From assembly GCA_021399445.1 (NCBI GenBank), contig JAJTUQ010000002.1, positions 992,001 to 1,056,000 on the forward strand: a stretch of 64,000 nt of DNA. Direction: 5' to 3'. Positions 20,486 to 31,621 of the stretch are shown here, piece after piece (position 1 is the stretch's first letter; every line of letters starts with the position of its first letter). The position numbers were made by a program, and so were the translations under genes. The notes beneath the pieces were generated by a model. The model made no database searches and was not told the DNA's origin. It was given only the letters and a program-made list of their open reading frames with translations. The stretch is from Xylogone sp. PMI_703. Its lineage: Eukaryota > Ascomycota > Leotiomycetes.

Positions 20486-22134
20486 TCATTCCCTTCCCTT
20501 ATCCTCTCTCTTTGCGCTCTCAACCGTCGACACCCTCCCACGCGAGGAGCATTGGGGCTCGTCTTCCGCATCGGTGACCCTGGACGTCAGTGTTGCAACT
20601 GTTTGTCTCTTGACGACTACAGAGCACACACGATTCGGCGATGATACCCCTTTACTGCGAAGGTCCATTTCCTGAACCGACTTAGGATCTTGCACCGTGT
20701 CCTTCTCCTTCACAGCCTCGCCCCTTGGTCTCTGTGGAGATGGCTCGCCGGCCTGTGACTTCGATTGATCTGGTGGGCTGTTAGATCACTTTGGAAGCAT
20801 TAAGGTAAGACATGCCTACCTGGGGCTGCTGGTTTTATGGACGCAACCTTCACGCCTTCACATAAAGAGTTCATCGTAGGTGTTGATTCACGGTCGATCC
20901 CTATTACGCTCGCCGGATCTGTGAAATGACGAACACTACCGGCACGAGTCGAATAGTCATGCATTGACACATCTGATGATGATGGTTGGCGCCATCTACG
21001 GAATGCCGGATTGAAATAATTTTCGAGTGGCTCACAATTTGGTTGTGGAGAGAAAGAGGATACACAAGCTGGAAGCATAACCTGTCTGCCTACGTCTGGA
21101 TGCTGTTGGGTTCTCCTGTGTGGAGACCAGACCTGCCCCTGAGCGCCCTCGCAGATCTGCTGCTGAGTATATGGCTGTGTGAATAGTACCGTCGCTGATG
21201 AAACCGGCCGCCACATTGCAGCGTTAGGCCAGGCTATTTCTGATAATTCTAGAATGTCTAAGCAGACGTTAGCAAAGGTATCATCCGAGGAAATGATGTG
21301 AAACACGTACTTAGCGGTGCATGTTGAAATGAAAATGAGACAACGTTTCTCAGTCTTTCAATATTTAATGGTGGAACTGTAAGAGTCTGGATCCCTTCGG
21401 TAATCACAACTCGGATCCGACCAATGTCATCTCCCGCATCCCAGTAGCTCTGATTAAGTAGTTCTTGGTGGAATCCAGGAAACTTAAGCCTTTCCTGGTG
21501 GCCGTTCTTGTCAAGTTCTGTGCATCATTAGCCATGCCAATGAGAGATGCATTGCTAATCCTCAATCAATAACGATATCGTGCTTAACTACGAGATGTAC
21601 CTGAGCTTGTGAGTATAATCATTGGCCAAGGGCCATCGCTGCCACAGAACCGAGAACTACATCAGTATCCTTTGTCAGTATCAATCTAGCAAATTAGCTG
21701 AGGACACACGCACCCCATGGGTACTCCATCTATGAATATTCGAATCTCCCATACTATGCACTTAGGCTCCCAAGGAAACGTAAGACTAGGCTCAGGTCTC
21801 TCCCAAGCATGCACCGAAACCGCAAAGGGCTGTCCTTGGGGGAGACTCGGAGTAAAACAGGTCATTGTGGGCATGTAAGGCGGCTTGCTCTGGCAATCTA
21901 GCATTTCTAACAAGGAAGCGTGAGCAATTTCATCGCATCTAGAATCAAGGGAGAGGGGTGTGCTCTTTTCTCACCAGGATCTAGAGTGACTTTACATTCC
22001 GTCCTGAATTCCTTGAAGGGGATCTCAGATCCGTCGGCTAGCTGGAGAATGACATCCCAGTTTTCGTACCGCATCTTCTGAGGCTTGTTAATACTAGGAT
22101 AGATGCTATTTCGAGGACGGTCTTGGGATGGCAA
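20486..22134 (-). CDS. Unrecognised six-exon fungal protein (445 aa)
   Basis: I do not recognise the family. Minus-strand exons rebuilt from frame-preserving GT..AG joins are 21975-22134, 21714-21906, 21601-21656, 21311-21517, 20820-21257 and 20486-20769. The first ~235 residues look like an ordered, beta-rich domain: MRYENWDVILQLADG, VSVHAWERPEPS, VWEIRIFIDG, GPWPMIILTSS, SYWDAGDDIGRIRVVITEG, VSFSFQHAPLNILELSEIAWPNAAMW. The rest is Ser/Pro/Gln-rich and looks disordered, ending basic (KREDKGRE). No signal peptide or membrane helix. The regular introns and sharp ordered/disordered split support a real gene. I have a vague memory of similar WERP/FIDG proteins in other ascomycetes. The start at 22134 is the first ATG before MRYENWD. 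Confidence 0.72.
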
Positions 22135-22733
22135 ATGTGCACGAACTTGGTTGGGAATAGCTCAAGGTTAATGAAACAGTGAGGAGAATAGAATTAATGG
22201 TTTCAGGATGGTGATTAGGATGTTGGGCTAGTAGGCTGCAAGTGCGGTGTTGCTCTGGCTGAAATGGAAGGAACGACTGGCTGGCCATGCTGGGTAGGAG
22301 ATATCTTGCATGTGCAGCGCGCTGCCTTCGATGGTTAAGACTCAGGCCTATGATATATACTTCGAATACTTACATCTTTAATGATAACATTCAACTTTGT
22401 GATAACAATCTCAGGATGGTAATTTCGAACGATAATTGCTCTTGGGTGATGCATTCTGTATGAGAGATTTCTGAGGCTGACTTTCGGACGAGGAGTCCAA
22501 AGATGACCATCGTGTATGGTGACAATCTCTTTCTAGAGTCAAAAACAAACATATCACCTTGCTCTAATTATAGTATGACTACAAATACCCCCGGGCTACC
22601 AGATTACTTACGCTTGTCTATTATCTTGAGAACCAAAATCGACAGCAGAAGGGATGGAGACCTCTTTTGAACTCAAAATATTTAAAACTTGATTCTCTTT
22701 CATTATATACACGATGCATGCACGCATCTTAAT
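22135..22733. other. Intergenic: promoter of the unrecognised gene, NDUFB8 3' region
   Basis: AT-rich and without a supported gene. A 60-codon open frame on the minus strand (22106-22288) overlaps the start of the 445-aa gene in another frame and may only be an upstream ORF. Confidence 0.45.
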
Positions 22734-23395
22734 CTAGTAGTCATCTCCCGCACTTCTCGCCTGGAATTTTGTTAATAAATACCTTCAGCATCATTGATTT
22801 ACGACTTACCCTTACGGCACCTGGTCCACCTAATTCCCTCTCAAGTCCTCCCTCGTACTCTTTTGGTGCGGATGGTCTATCAGGGTATGTCATCGCAACC
22901 GCTCCACAAAGTGTCAAAAACACAGCTACGAAGCAAGCAATTTGGAGTGCACCCTTTCCAGGCGTGACGTGAGTGTATTCTTCTGGGGAAAACAGTCCCA
23001 TGATATCGTTATCCTCATGCACCGGTTCGCCATAGTTTCGCCGCTCTTGCTTGTCCCACCAGTCTCCATAAGGATCTCGAAACTGCCGTTTGATCGCTGG
23101 AGGGTTGATATAGCCACCATTCTATATATGGGGTCAGTAACCTAACACGACGAGCGGGGAATGTTTTGCGACGAACCATGCCAGGATCTTCAGCTTCGCT
23201 CTAGCCATCACATTAGTACCCATCTCCAAAAAACACATACTGGCTGGCAGAGCTACTCACTAGGTTGGGGTAGTCATATTGTGCTGTTTGTTGAGGACTA
23301 TATGATTGGAATCGTTGTTGCACGATGGGGGTCCGCTGAACTGCTCTAACAGCAGTCCCCGAGCGGCAAGCCGCCACAATTCGTCGTGAAAGCAT
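22734..23395 (-). CDS. NDUFB8: Mitochondrial complex I subunit NDUFB8 (ASHI-type)
   Basis: Accessory subunit of the membrane arm of NADH:ubiquinone oxidoreductase. Minus-strand exons 23261-23395, 23177-23200 (24-nt micro-exon), 22810-23121 and 22734-22760 give 165 residues, normal for fungi. The N-terminus, MLSRRIVAACRSGTAVRAVQR, is a basic amphipathic mitochondrial presequence. Exon 2 supplies SEAEDPGM, joining to NGGYINPPAIKRQFRDPYGDWWDKQERRNYGEPVHEDND in pieces typical of the family. One membrane helix follows (about residues 100-122). The protein ends with YEGGLERELGGPGAVRARSAGDDY. All four joins are in phase. It is divergent from SWR1 with 404 bases between start codons. Confidence 0.93.
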
Positions 23396-23799
23396 CTGCA
23401 AAATTGTCAATTATGTGATCCTTCATACATGCGCTTTGCTCCGTCGAGGACGCACCTTGGCAGCTAGCTACCAGGAGGAATTGGTTGTTCAGACGAAACC
23501 ACCCTCTTGTTGCATGAAGTCAAGGTGACGATCCGGAACCAGCTTTAGCGCCTCGCTTAAGAAATCATAGATGGTTCTGGGATTCCGACGACGCGAAGCT
23601 GATGAATGATCAAATTTGTGTTGACTCGCCAGAATTGCACATTTTCCCTCATAACTCCCGCATAATATCGCTGGACATGCGCAAACCGCGTATTAGGGAA
23701 CTTTGTGAGATTGCGCATCTTTGGAACTTGCATACAGGCTCTCAAATGCGATATTCGTCCTGTTCGCGGTAGTCCCTGGCGCAATTCTCCTAAGAAGTC
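23396..23799. promoter_or_regulatory. Divergent promoter region of NDUFB8 and SWR1
   Basis: 404 bases separate the two start codons. A tttgcag directly before the NDUFB8 ATG could be the acceptor of a 5'UTR intron. A minus-strand open frame (23557-23835) overlaps the SWR1 start and has no recognisable content. Confidence 0.45.
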
Positions 23800-26700
23800 A
23801 TGACACAGATCGCGTCCGATACACAAGAGAATCAACCAAGCGACGGTAGGGATACCTATACGGGCCAGATGGGAGACAAAAATTCTGTCCTAACAAATAT
23901 TTCAGATATTTCTCAAAAAAATGACGACCTTCCACAAACAAATGGACATGGGGATGAAAATGGCCACCTGGAGGGACCTCCCAACAAGAGGCGTCGAGTG
24001 AGTGAAGGTCCATCAATTTTGAAGAAGAAACCCGAATCACCACCATGGAAGAGAGCTTCAGCAGATGGACCATCTTCATTTACGCAGAACGGCATCAGAA
24101 AGTCTGGGAGGGTCAATCAGCTACCCCTCGAATTACAGCCGCCCTCAACTAAACGGTTGACACGAGGCGCCGAACAAAGGAGAAATGGAACTGCAAATGG
24201 AGAGAAGCCATCCCCTTCACATACTCGAGATGCTTCTGCGCCGTCATCAAATCGAGGCAGGCGTTCCTCAGCTTTTCAAGCTGCTAACCAACACGGCTCG
24301 AAGTCCCCCGCTACATCGACACCAAAGCGACAGTACCACCGGAGATCTCTGCACAAAGAGCCGTCCCCAACGCCTACACGTCGCCCAGGGAGACCACCAG
24401 GAAGACCACCAGGAAGACCACCAGGAAGGCCATCGGGGAGGCCACCGGGGAGGCCACCATCGAAGAGACATGACCTTCGTGACTTGTCTCATATTCAGAC
24501 CTTAAGTAACGCACCCAACCATATCGCCGAATCGCAATCGGTTAAGACGGAAGGTATTATAGACCAGAGCCCTAGAGCAAAGTTGTCAAGGATAAAGCTG
24601 AGGGTCAAACCTGCAGCATTGCCCCTGACCCACCCAGGTCTGGTCAACCCTCGACCAAGGAGGTTCTCTTCACTACAAGAGTTTTTAGAGTCTGCAACCA
24701 CTATACCAATCGAGGCGGGAGGTTTGCTTGGCCCAGAAGATGCACCAACATCTGCAGAGAGTGCTAGACGAGACGCACGTACCCTTATACGATTGGAAGA
24801 TGCGGCGGAGCCTGGGGGGCTCTTGAGTATGGGGATTAGTTCTATTTATCAGCCTGAAGCGCAGGAGCAGCCTCCCCGGCAGTACGCCCATCAGGACCAT
24901 CTCAACAGGGCGGCCATTGAATTCCGGAGATTAATGCTGATTGAGCATAATAAACATCGGGCTACAGCTAAAAGACTGGCAGAGGCATGTAAAGAAGCAT
25001 GGTATCGGCGGCAACCAAAAACTGCAGAACAAATTGAAGCTGAGGAGATTAAGGCTGCTGAGAATCGCTACAGGACAGTCATGAAAACACTACAAGCAAC
25101 GTGGGAAAACGTGAAGACTGAAGTCAACCGCCTTCGCTTATTAGAATGGGAGGCTCAGGAACAGGCCCGAGTACGCAGAGCGTTGAACGAAGCTGTCGAT
25201 ATATCCACACAAAAACTACAAGCTAGGAGGGCGCAAGCGGAGGATTCAGAAATGCTTTCAGATGAGGAAGGAACTGAGCTAGGTTCCAACGACGATTCTG
25301 ACGCGGAGACTACTTCAGATTCCGAAGAGGATTCCGAAGAAAGAGAAAGTAACATGTCCTCAAGTGAATCTGACATGGAAGAAGATGCCTCAATGGCGGA
25401 TGCATTGGAGGACGAGAATCTTACCCAAGAGCAACTCCGCGAGAAATATGCCTCCCTCCCTGATTTACCAGTATCTGAACGTGACGACGAGGAAATGACC
25501 AATGTCGATGAGCATGGTGACGAAGAGACTAATGGGGCTTCCGATGGTAGCGATGAATCTATTGATATGGATGACGACATGGGTTCAAGTGACGAAGGTC
25601 AAGATAGTGATGACGATGATGGGGATGAAGACGATGATGACGATGACGATGATGCTGATGATCTAGGAAGATCCGGTCTCCTCGGATTCTATGCTCCATC
25701 AGAATTGGAGAAGATAGCAGTTGAACCTAATAGTCCCACTACATCCACACCCGCACCTCAGGAAGATGTGATTGATGAGCACGATGAGGTCTCTCTCATA
25801 CCCGAAGAAGAGCCAGCTATTGAGCACCTTGACGACCAGCCCAGTGATAATCAAGTTGTTGGTGATAAGCCCGATGAAGATCAAGCACTCGAATCCCCTG
25901 AAAACCAAGTCTCCGATCAAGCTCCTGAAGATAAACCCATTGACGAGCACAAATCTCCCACTCTCGATCCTAAAGACCAGACCACTGCGGCAAGTCCAGA
26001 CCGTAGCAGTCAACTCACTCCCGGCAGCAATGAAACAAGACCATCTGATGCTGAGTCCGCATCTTCTGTTGAACCTCTTCAGAAAAGTCGCCAGCCTAGC
26101 CATAGTGCGACACCGCAACCTTCATTGAATCTAAAAACACCCGTTCCATTTCTTTTAAGGGGAACTCTGAGAGAATATCAACATTATGGATTGGACTGGC
26201 TTGCAGGCTTATATGAGAACAATACAAATGGCATCCTAGCAGACGAAATGGGACTGGGTAAAACGATACAGACTATATCACTTTTAGCCCATCTTGCTTG
26301 TGTACATGAAGTCTGGGGTCCTCATCTTGTCATTGTTCCTACAAGCGTTATGCTCAACTGGGAGATGGAATTCAAGAAGTGGTGTCCGGGTTTTAAGATC
26401 CTGACATATTACGGCACCCAAGAAGAGCGTAAGAAAAAGCGGCATGGCTGGAGGACTGACGATCTCTGGAACGTGTGTATCACTTCTTATCAACTTGTGC
26501 TCCAGGATCAACAAGTTTTTAAAAGGCGAAGATGGCACTATATGATCCTTGATGAAGCTCATAATATCAAGAACTTCCAGTCTCAGAGGTGGCAGACTAT
26601 GCTCAACTTCAATACACGTGCACGTCTTCTTCTCACTGGTACTCCACTTCAAAACAATCTGACAGAACTGTGGTCCTTACTTTACTTCCTCATGCCGTCA

Positions 26701-28773
26701 GATGGAACAGAGCAGGGAGTAGGTGGCTTTGCGAACTTGAAGGAATTCCAAGACTGGTTTAAGAAACCTTCTGAGCAGATCCTAGAACATGGCAGGGATC
26801 ATATGGACGACGAAGCCAAGGCACTCATCAGCAAGCTTCACAAAGTTCTTCGACCTTATCTTTTAAGACGATTGAAGGCGGACGTTGAGAAACAGATGCC
26901 TGCTAAGTATGAACATGTTGAATTTTGTCGTTTATCAAAAAGACAACGTGAGCTGTATGATGGCTTTCTGAGTAGGTCAGATACTCGAGATACGTTGGCT
27001 TCGGGAAATTATTTATCAATCATCAACTGTTTAATGCAGCTAAGAAAGGTCTGCAACCATCCCGATCTCTTCGTTGACAGGCCTATTATGACTTCATTCC
27101 CTATGTCGAAATCGGTAGTTGCCGACTACGAGATCAAGGATCTACTCGTCCGACGTCGCCTACTTCAAGAAGACCCAATGAAAATTGCAAGCCTTGAGTT
27201 CTTAAACTTGGTTCCAACGAAGCATGAACGATTCTCTGGCCATGCTACTAGTAGAAGTGCTATGTTAAGCGCTCAACGCGTCCTCATGGACATGAGAGAA
27301 GCGCAGAGAGTAAGAGCGCAAAATGCTCTTACTAACCTTGACCCTTCAACTGTCAAATCCAATCTGGTGTATCTAGAAAGTGCATCTCGATGGAGTCGAT
27401 TCGAGGAACTTCAGCATTGCGTATATCTCAATGCCCTGCGCAGACAACAGAAACCTATTTATGGCTCGAATCTTATCAAACTTTTGACCATTGGCACTGA
27501 TAGTCGACCTCTAAAGCCTCGGCCCCAACGGAAGGATCAACTGATAAGCTGGTTTGAGAATACTTCATCTATTCTTACCTCAATGGTCCCAACGATTGAG
27601 TCGAGAGCGGAAGAACTAAATCCGATCATCCAGAAGTTTGCCTGTGTGACTCCTGCAGTTATCGCACGAGATATGACGGCGATGACACTCACACCACGGT
27701 TGGTCACCAGGTTCCAATCATCTGTTAAGAGTCATGTCCGCGATCCATTCCACGAAGCTCGCATGAGACTATCAATTCAGTTTCCAGACAAGAGGCTACT
27801 GCAATATGACTGTGGCAAGCTACAAACGTTAGATAAGCTTCTTCGAAAACTACAAGCTGGTGGACATCGTGCTCTTATCTTCACGCAGATGACAAAGGTT
27901 TTAGATATCCTTGAACAGTTCCTGAATATTCATGGCCACAAATACTTGCGCCTCGATGGTGCTACCAAGGTAGAGCAGAGACAGATCCTCACAGATCGGT
28001 TTAATAATGACACCCGTATTCTTGCTTTCATCCTCTCTTCTCGATCCGGTGGATTAGGTATCAACTTGACTGGTGCAGATACTGTCATCTTCTACGACCT
28101 GGACTGGAATCCCGCTATGGACAAGCAATGTCAGGATCGATGTCATCGTATCGGTCAGACACGAGATGTCCACATCTACCGCCTCGTCTCGGAGCATACT
28201 ATCGAAGCCAACATCCTTCGTAAGGCAAATCAGAAGCGCATGCTTGATGATGTTGTCATCCAGGAAGGAGAGTTCACCACAGACTACTTCAATAAAATGT
28301 CGGTTCGAGATGTCCTGGGCGAAGAATCCTCATTGCTGGACGGTGATGCTGCAGCCAACGCGGCAATGGACCGTGTACTTGGAGGAACCGACAATAACAA
28401 AGATATGCAGCATGTCCTGGCGCAAGCCGAAGACCGAGAAGATGTTGCAGCCGCAAGAGTGGCAGAAAAGGAGTTCCAAACTGATGCTGCAGACTTTGAC
28501 GAAAACGCCGTTACGGCATCAGTGACACCAGCAGGAGTCGGGACACCAGGAGATGGAATATCCACGCCTGCTGGTGAAACTCCCGCACCTAACAATGAGG
28601 TGTTAGAGGTCGAGGTTGATGAAGATGAACTTAATGCCTGGGGCAAACCAATAAGGTCTACGGATGATTATATGTTGGGCTTCATGACAGAGCAGCTTAA
28701 GGAGGTACCTCTAGAGCTGCCGAAGGACAAGACCAAGAAGAAGCGAGGGAAAGACAAACATCGAGTGAGATGA
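23800..28773 (+). CDS. SWR1: SWR1 chromatin-remodelling ATPase
   Basis: Catalytic subunit of SWR1-C, which exchanges H2A for H2A.Z in nucleosomes. Single exon of nearly 5 kb, 1657 residues, close to other fungal Swr1. Order of parts: a disordered N-terminus with a tandem GRPPGRPP AT-hook-like repeat (about 195-222), an HSA region (about 370-450, AIEFRRLMLIEHNKHR), and a long acidic stretch (about 480-635 with Asp runs). Lobe 1 of the SNF2 ATPase has Walker A DEMGLGKT at 815-822 and LDEAH (DEAH 918-921). The large insertion typical of the INO80/SWR1 class follows. Lobe 2 runs from about 1340, with LDGATKVEQRQ, RSGGLGINLTGAD and DRCHRIGQ (about 1446). The catalytic motifs look intact. Confidence 0.97.
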   Translation: MTQIASDTQENQPSDGRDTYTGQMGDKNSVLTNISDISQKNDDLPQTNGHGDENGHLEGPPNKRRRVSEGPSILKKKPESPPWKRASADGPSSFTQNGIRKSGRVNQLPLELQPPSTKRLTRGAEQRRNGTANGEKPSPSHTRDASAPSSNRGRRSSAFQAANQHGSKSPATSTPKRQYHRRSLHKEPSPTPTRRPGRPPGRPPGRPPGRPSGRPPGRPPSKRHDLRDLSHIQTLSNAPNHIAESQSVKTEGIIDQSPRAKLSRIKLRVKPAALPLTHPGLVNPRPRRFSSLQEFLESATTIPIEAGGLLGPEDAPTSAESARRDARTLIRLEDAAEPGGLLSMGISSIYQPEAQEQPPRQYAHQDHLNRAAIEFRRLMLIEHNKHRATAKRLAEACKEAWYRRQPKTAEQIEAEEIKAAENRYRTVMKTLQATWENVKTEVNRLRLLEWEAQEQARVRRALNEAVDISTQKLQARRAQAEDSEMLSDEEGTELGSNDDSDAETTSDSEEDSEERESNMSSSESDMEEDASMADALEDENLTQEQLREKYASLPDLPVSERDDEEMTNVDEHGDEETNGASDGSDESIDMDDDMGSSDEGQDSDDDDGDEDDDDDDDDADDLGRSGLLGFYAPSELEKIAVEPNSPTTSTPAPQEDVIDEHDEVSLIPEEEPAIEHLDDQPSDNQVVGDKPDEDQALESPENQVSDQAPEDKPIDEHKSPTLDPKDQTTAASPDRSSQLTPGSNETRPSDAESASSVEPLQKSRQPSHSATPQPSLNLKTPVPFLLRGTLREYQHYGLDWLAGLYENNTNGILADEMGLGKTIQTISLLAHLACVHEVWGPHLVIVPTSVMLNWEMEFKKWCPGFKILTYYGTQEERKKKRHGWRTDDLWNVCITSYQLVLQDQQVFKRRRWHYMILDEAHNIKNFQSQRWQTMLNFNTRARLLLTGTPLQNNLTELWSLLYFLMPSDGTEQGVGGFANLKEFQDWFKKPSEQILEHGRDHMDDEAKALISKLHKVLRPYLLRRLKADVEKQMPAKYEHVEFCRLSKRQRELYDGFLSRSDTRDTLASGNYLSIINCLMQLRKVCNHPDLFVDRPIMTSFPMSKSVVADYEIKDLLVRRRLLQEDPMKIASLEFLNLVPTKHERFSGHATSRSAMLSAQRVLMDMREAQRVRAQNALTNLDPSTVKSNLVYLESASRWSRFEELQHCVYLNALRRQQKPIYGSNLIKLLTIGTDSRPLKPRPQRKDQLISWFENTSSILTSMVPTIESRAEELNPIIQKFACVTPAVIARDMTAMTLTPRLVTRFQSSVKSHVRDPFHEARMRLSIQFPDKRLLQYDCGKLQTLDKLLRKLQAGGHRALIFTQMTKVLDILEQFLNIHGHKYLRLDGATKVEQRQILTDRFNNDTRILAFILSSRSGGLGINLTGADTVIFYDLDWNPAMDKQCQDRCHRIGQTRDVHIYRLVSEHTIEANILRKANQKRMLDDVVIQEGEFTTDYFNKMSVRDVLGEESSLLDGDAAANAAMDRVLGGTDNNKDMQHVLAQAEDREDVAAARVAEKEFQTDAADFDENAVTASVTPAGVGTPGDGISTPAGETPAPNNEVLEVEVDEDELNAWGKPIRSTDDYMLGFMTEQLKEVPLELPKDKTKKKRGKDKHRVR
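24383..24465 (+). repeat. Coding tandem repeat (GRPP units) in SWR1
   Basis: Twelve-base units encoding Gly-Arg-Pro-Pro/Ser repeat about six times within SWR1. GRP cores resemble AT-hooks. The early copies are nearly identical in DNA sequence and could change in number by slippage. Confidence 0.8.
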
Positions 28774-29946
28774 TGGGCTATCAACTGATGGTTCTTGTAC
28801 ATTATCATATTCTCTAGGATCTTTGTTTTATTAGATACTTAGTTTGATGGAACGTTATGTATACGTGATGGCCAAGGGGAACAAAAGGCGTTGGAGGTGG
28901 GAGGGAAAACGCATTTGCATAACGCGGTGTTCAAGAGCATTATGAAGGAGTGTCTCTACTAATTAAAATCTAGACATGTTCCGCATGCCACGATAACCTG
29001 GTACATTGTACTCCATACTTATGCATTCATTATAAGCGCGATTAACGTGTATAAAATTCCGCTGTGAAACAACTTCGCAGTTTCTCTTTTTTTTCTCTTG
29101 CATCCATTAACGCAGCCCACTCCAAGTTCGGCCACTCCAAGCCAGCTCAGATTGTGTGGCACAACCCAGTCCTCCCAAGACAAATTACATGATGACAAGT
29201 CAGCTGGGCGACAAATATATGCCATCGAACTGAAGAACTGAAAATCCAACGAAAAATGTAAGAATTCCATTGCCGATACCTGTAGGTCATCTATTTCCTA
29301 CATGTTCCTTGACCCAGTCAATTACCAGTCATGTAAAACGGAAAGTACGGACAGGAAGCCACGAAGGAATCATGTCTTCACGTATAGATTTGAGGCCGCT
29401 GTTGGGGGACTGGAATGTCCGTCCAATTCCCGCTGACTACTTGATTGATCCGAGTCTTCCGAGGGGCAACCACTCCCCCCTCAATCTAAATCAACAGCCT
29501 GAGAGGCTCTTCTCATTTGAGAAAAGTGGCCTAATGAGGTTGACGTGCTTTTGTCATCTCGGGCGCATATTCCTTTTTCATTTTGATTATTTATTGACTT
29601 TTGTCTCTTCTGTCTATCATTTCGAGACTATTTCAAATTTTTAGTTCTGAGACCTGTTGAATTGATACTTTCTTCCCGGCTCATTTGTTAAATCTTTTTT
29701 TGTTGGGTTTCTATCCGCTGTCTCGTTACCAAGCAGAAGAGCGCAAAGATCTGGTTGGAGGGGATATTTGAGCCTAGAGGCTCTACTTCCTCGGACGTCA
29801 CTTTCTACCTTGTTACCTCGGGCTCAGCTCAAGACACCAGCTGTGGTGGTTTTGTCAAGTTGGCTGAGACGAAGTCAACTTCTCAATAGTTGGGCTCTGT
29901 TCCTAGCAACGGGGAAAGGCTCTACAGTCAGGCCCGGGAGCGCAAG
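28774..29946. other. Intergenic between SWR1 and the acyltransferase gene
   Basis: SWR1 3'UTR, then AT-rich DNA. A 124-codon frame at 29270-29644 shows no domain or codon pattern and looks fortuitous. The last 300 bases are likely promoter and leader of the next gene. Confidence 0.5.
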
Positions 29947-31269
29947 ATGAATTCAACGATCCATATCACTTCAATTCCTGTTGCGATAGATGAATTACAT
30001 CCGGTCCTGAGCCAGTTCGGCTATGAAGTTATCACTACTGCTGCTTATCTCCTCTTTGTTCCACTTCTGTTCCTTTACCTGGCGATATATAACCAGTTGA
30101 AGGGAAATCATAAGACATATACTTTCCTGACATTTATCTCCTTGGCGGCATTCTTGGCTGCGCCCTGGATCGCTCCCATACGATGCGGGACAGCAAGATG
30201 TCTCGAGAACTTTGCCAGTATGTATATCCACCATGAAAGACCCCTATCCTCACAGAGACAACTCGTAGCTATTTTCCATACCACGTGCAGAAGATAATAT
30301 GTAGCTTTGAAAAATAAATGTACTGATTCCATCTTCTCTTCAAACCCAAAAGTTGCAATCGGCACCATGAAACTCCTTGACCTCTATGCTCGACGCAACA
30401 ATCTACCAAAATACACCGCAGGCCCACCACATCCAGACCACATCCTAGCTTTGATAATTCTCACCGAGCTCCGATACGAGTCCTTCACACCAAACCACAT
30501 CCGAGTCCCCAAGCATCTCGAGAACTTCAGTGAGCCACTGCAACTCGCAATCCACATTGGCATCTTTGCAGTATTACAGGCGCTGCCGCAACAGCATCCT
30601 ACTGTACTTGCATTTGAGGTTCAATTGGCCATCTACATAATCTGGACGAGTATGCAGCTTGTGCTGAGATACAAGTCTAGTCCAGCCCTTTTTGGGCCAC
30701 TGTATAGGGCAGATAGCTTGACTGGTTTCTGGTGAGTAATTAGTGTCTCTTTCTCCTGAAAACCATAGTAAGCAGATATTGATCATGGATGTTTGAGAAG
30801 GTCCGAAACCTGGCACAACGCCTTTGCTTCCCCGTGTACTAGTCTAGCTTACGCACCTCTGAGGAACGTACTGCCGAAATACGGTGTCCCTGTCCCGATT
30901 GCCCGTTCCTTAGGTGTCCTAGGTGCCTTCGTGCTCATGGGGTAAGTTTTAACTCTCCCCGATCTTTCCGGAGCTTCACCTTTTTTCTTTCCTGAACTAA
31001 CACCGGCGTCTCTTGCCCTAAACAACAGAATCTTCCACGGCTTCTGTCTTGTCCCGATACTCACGCCGCAAGGCCTCTATCGAATCGTAGTGTTCTTTGT
31101 AATGAATGGTATTGCCACGGTTTGCGAGGCGATGATCTGGGGAAAGAAGCGACATTGGTTGAAGATGGTTCTGGCGTGGATTTTTGAGACGAGCATTGCG
31201 ACTTGGACGGCTGCTGGAGTGAATATACCCAATGGATTGCATATGATTGACTGGAAGGGCGTATGCTGA
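29947..31269 (+). CDS. Wax-synthase-like membrane-bound O-acyltransferase
   Basis: Integral membrane protein of the fungal wax synthase/Tri7-like group of MBOAT enzymes, which acylate alcohols such as terpenoids or long-chain alcohols; substrate unknown. Exons 29947-30217, 30353-30731, 30801-30941 and 31029-31269 give 343 residues. Several hydrophobic helices are visible (for example VITTAAYLLFVPLLFLYLAI). The family core is FWSETWHNAFASPCTSLAYAPLR, built across an intron and containing the likely catalytic His; the next helix has GIFHGFCLVP. The end IPNGLHMIDWKGVC fits my memory of relatives. A possible further intron at 31261-31322 would replace the last codons and extend the protein to 31562 (420 aa). 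No biosynthetic cluster surrounds it. It converges on TRS130. Confidence 0.82.
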
Positions 31270-31621
31270 TTCGTTGTTTCTTTCTTACACTATTTTTTTA
31301 GGGTTTATTTATTCTTTTGTAGCCTGTGTATGAGTCTATGATACTTCAAGTATTCAAGCGATGGCAAGTTTTCAAGAGTCATCCAGGAGTTTATGGTGTG
31401 GATCTTTCAGGTACGAGCATAGGAGAAAGAGTTGTGGGTTTCAACACTTGGAGTCTCTTCTATTTCATTATGTTTCTAGTTTCATACCCCCTTTTCCTCA
31501 GTGCGATGTTAGAACACTGCACATACCTATTTGAGTTATTTAGCCTTAGAACCGGAATCTAGATATTCATGATATTCTCTCTATAAGTTCATTCAATTAC
31601 GTATTCTCGCTGTATCCGTAT

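Noticed and set aside
23557..23835. 92-codon minus-strand ORF overlapping the SWR1 start
   Set aside because: No domain; lies in the divergent promoter and overlaps SWR1 coding sequence.
25155..25580. Ser-rich minus-strand ORF
   Set aside because: Antisense of the acidic Asp/Glu region of SWR1.
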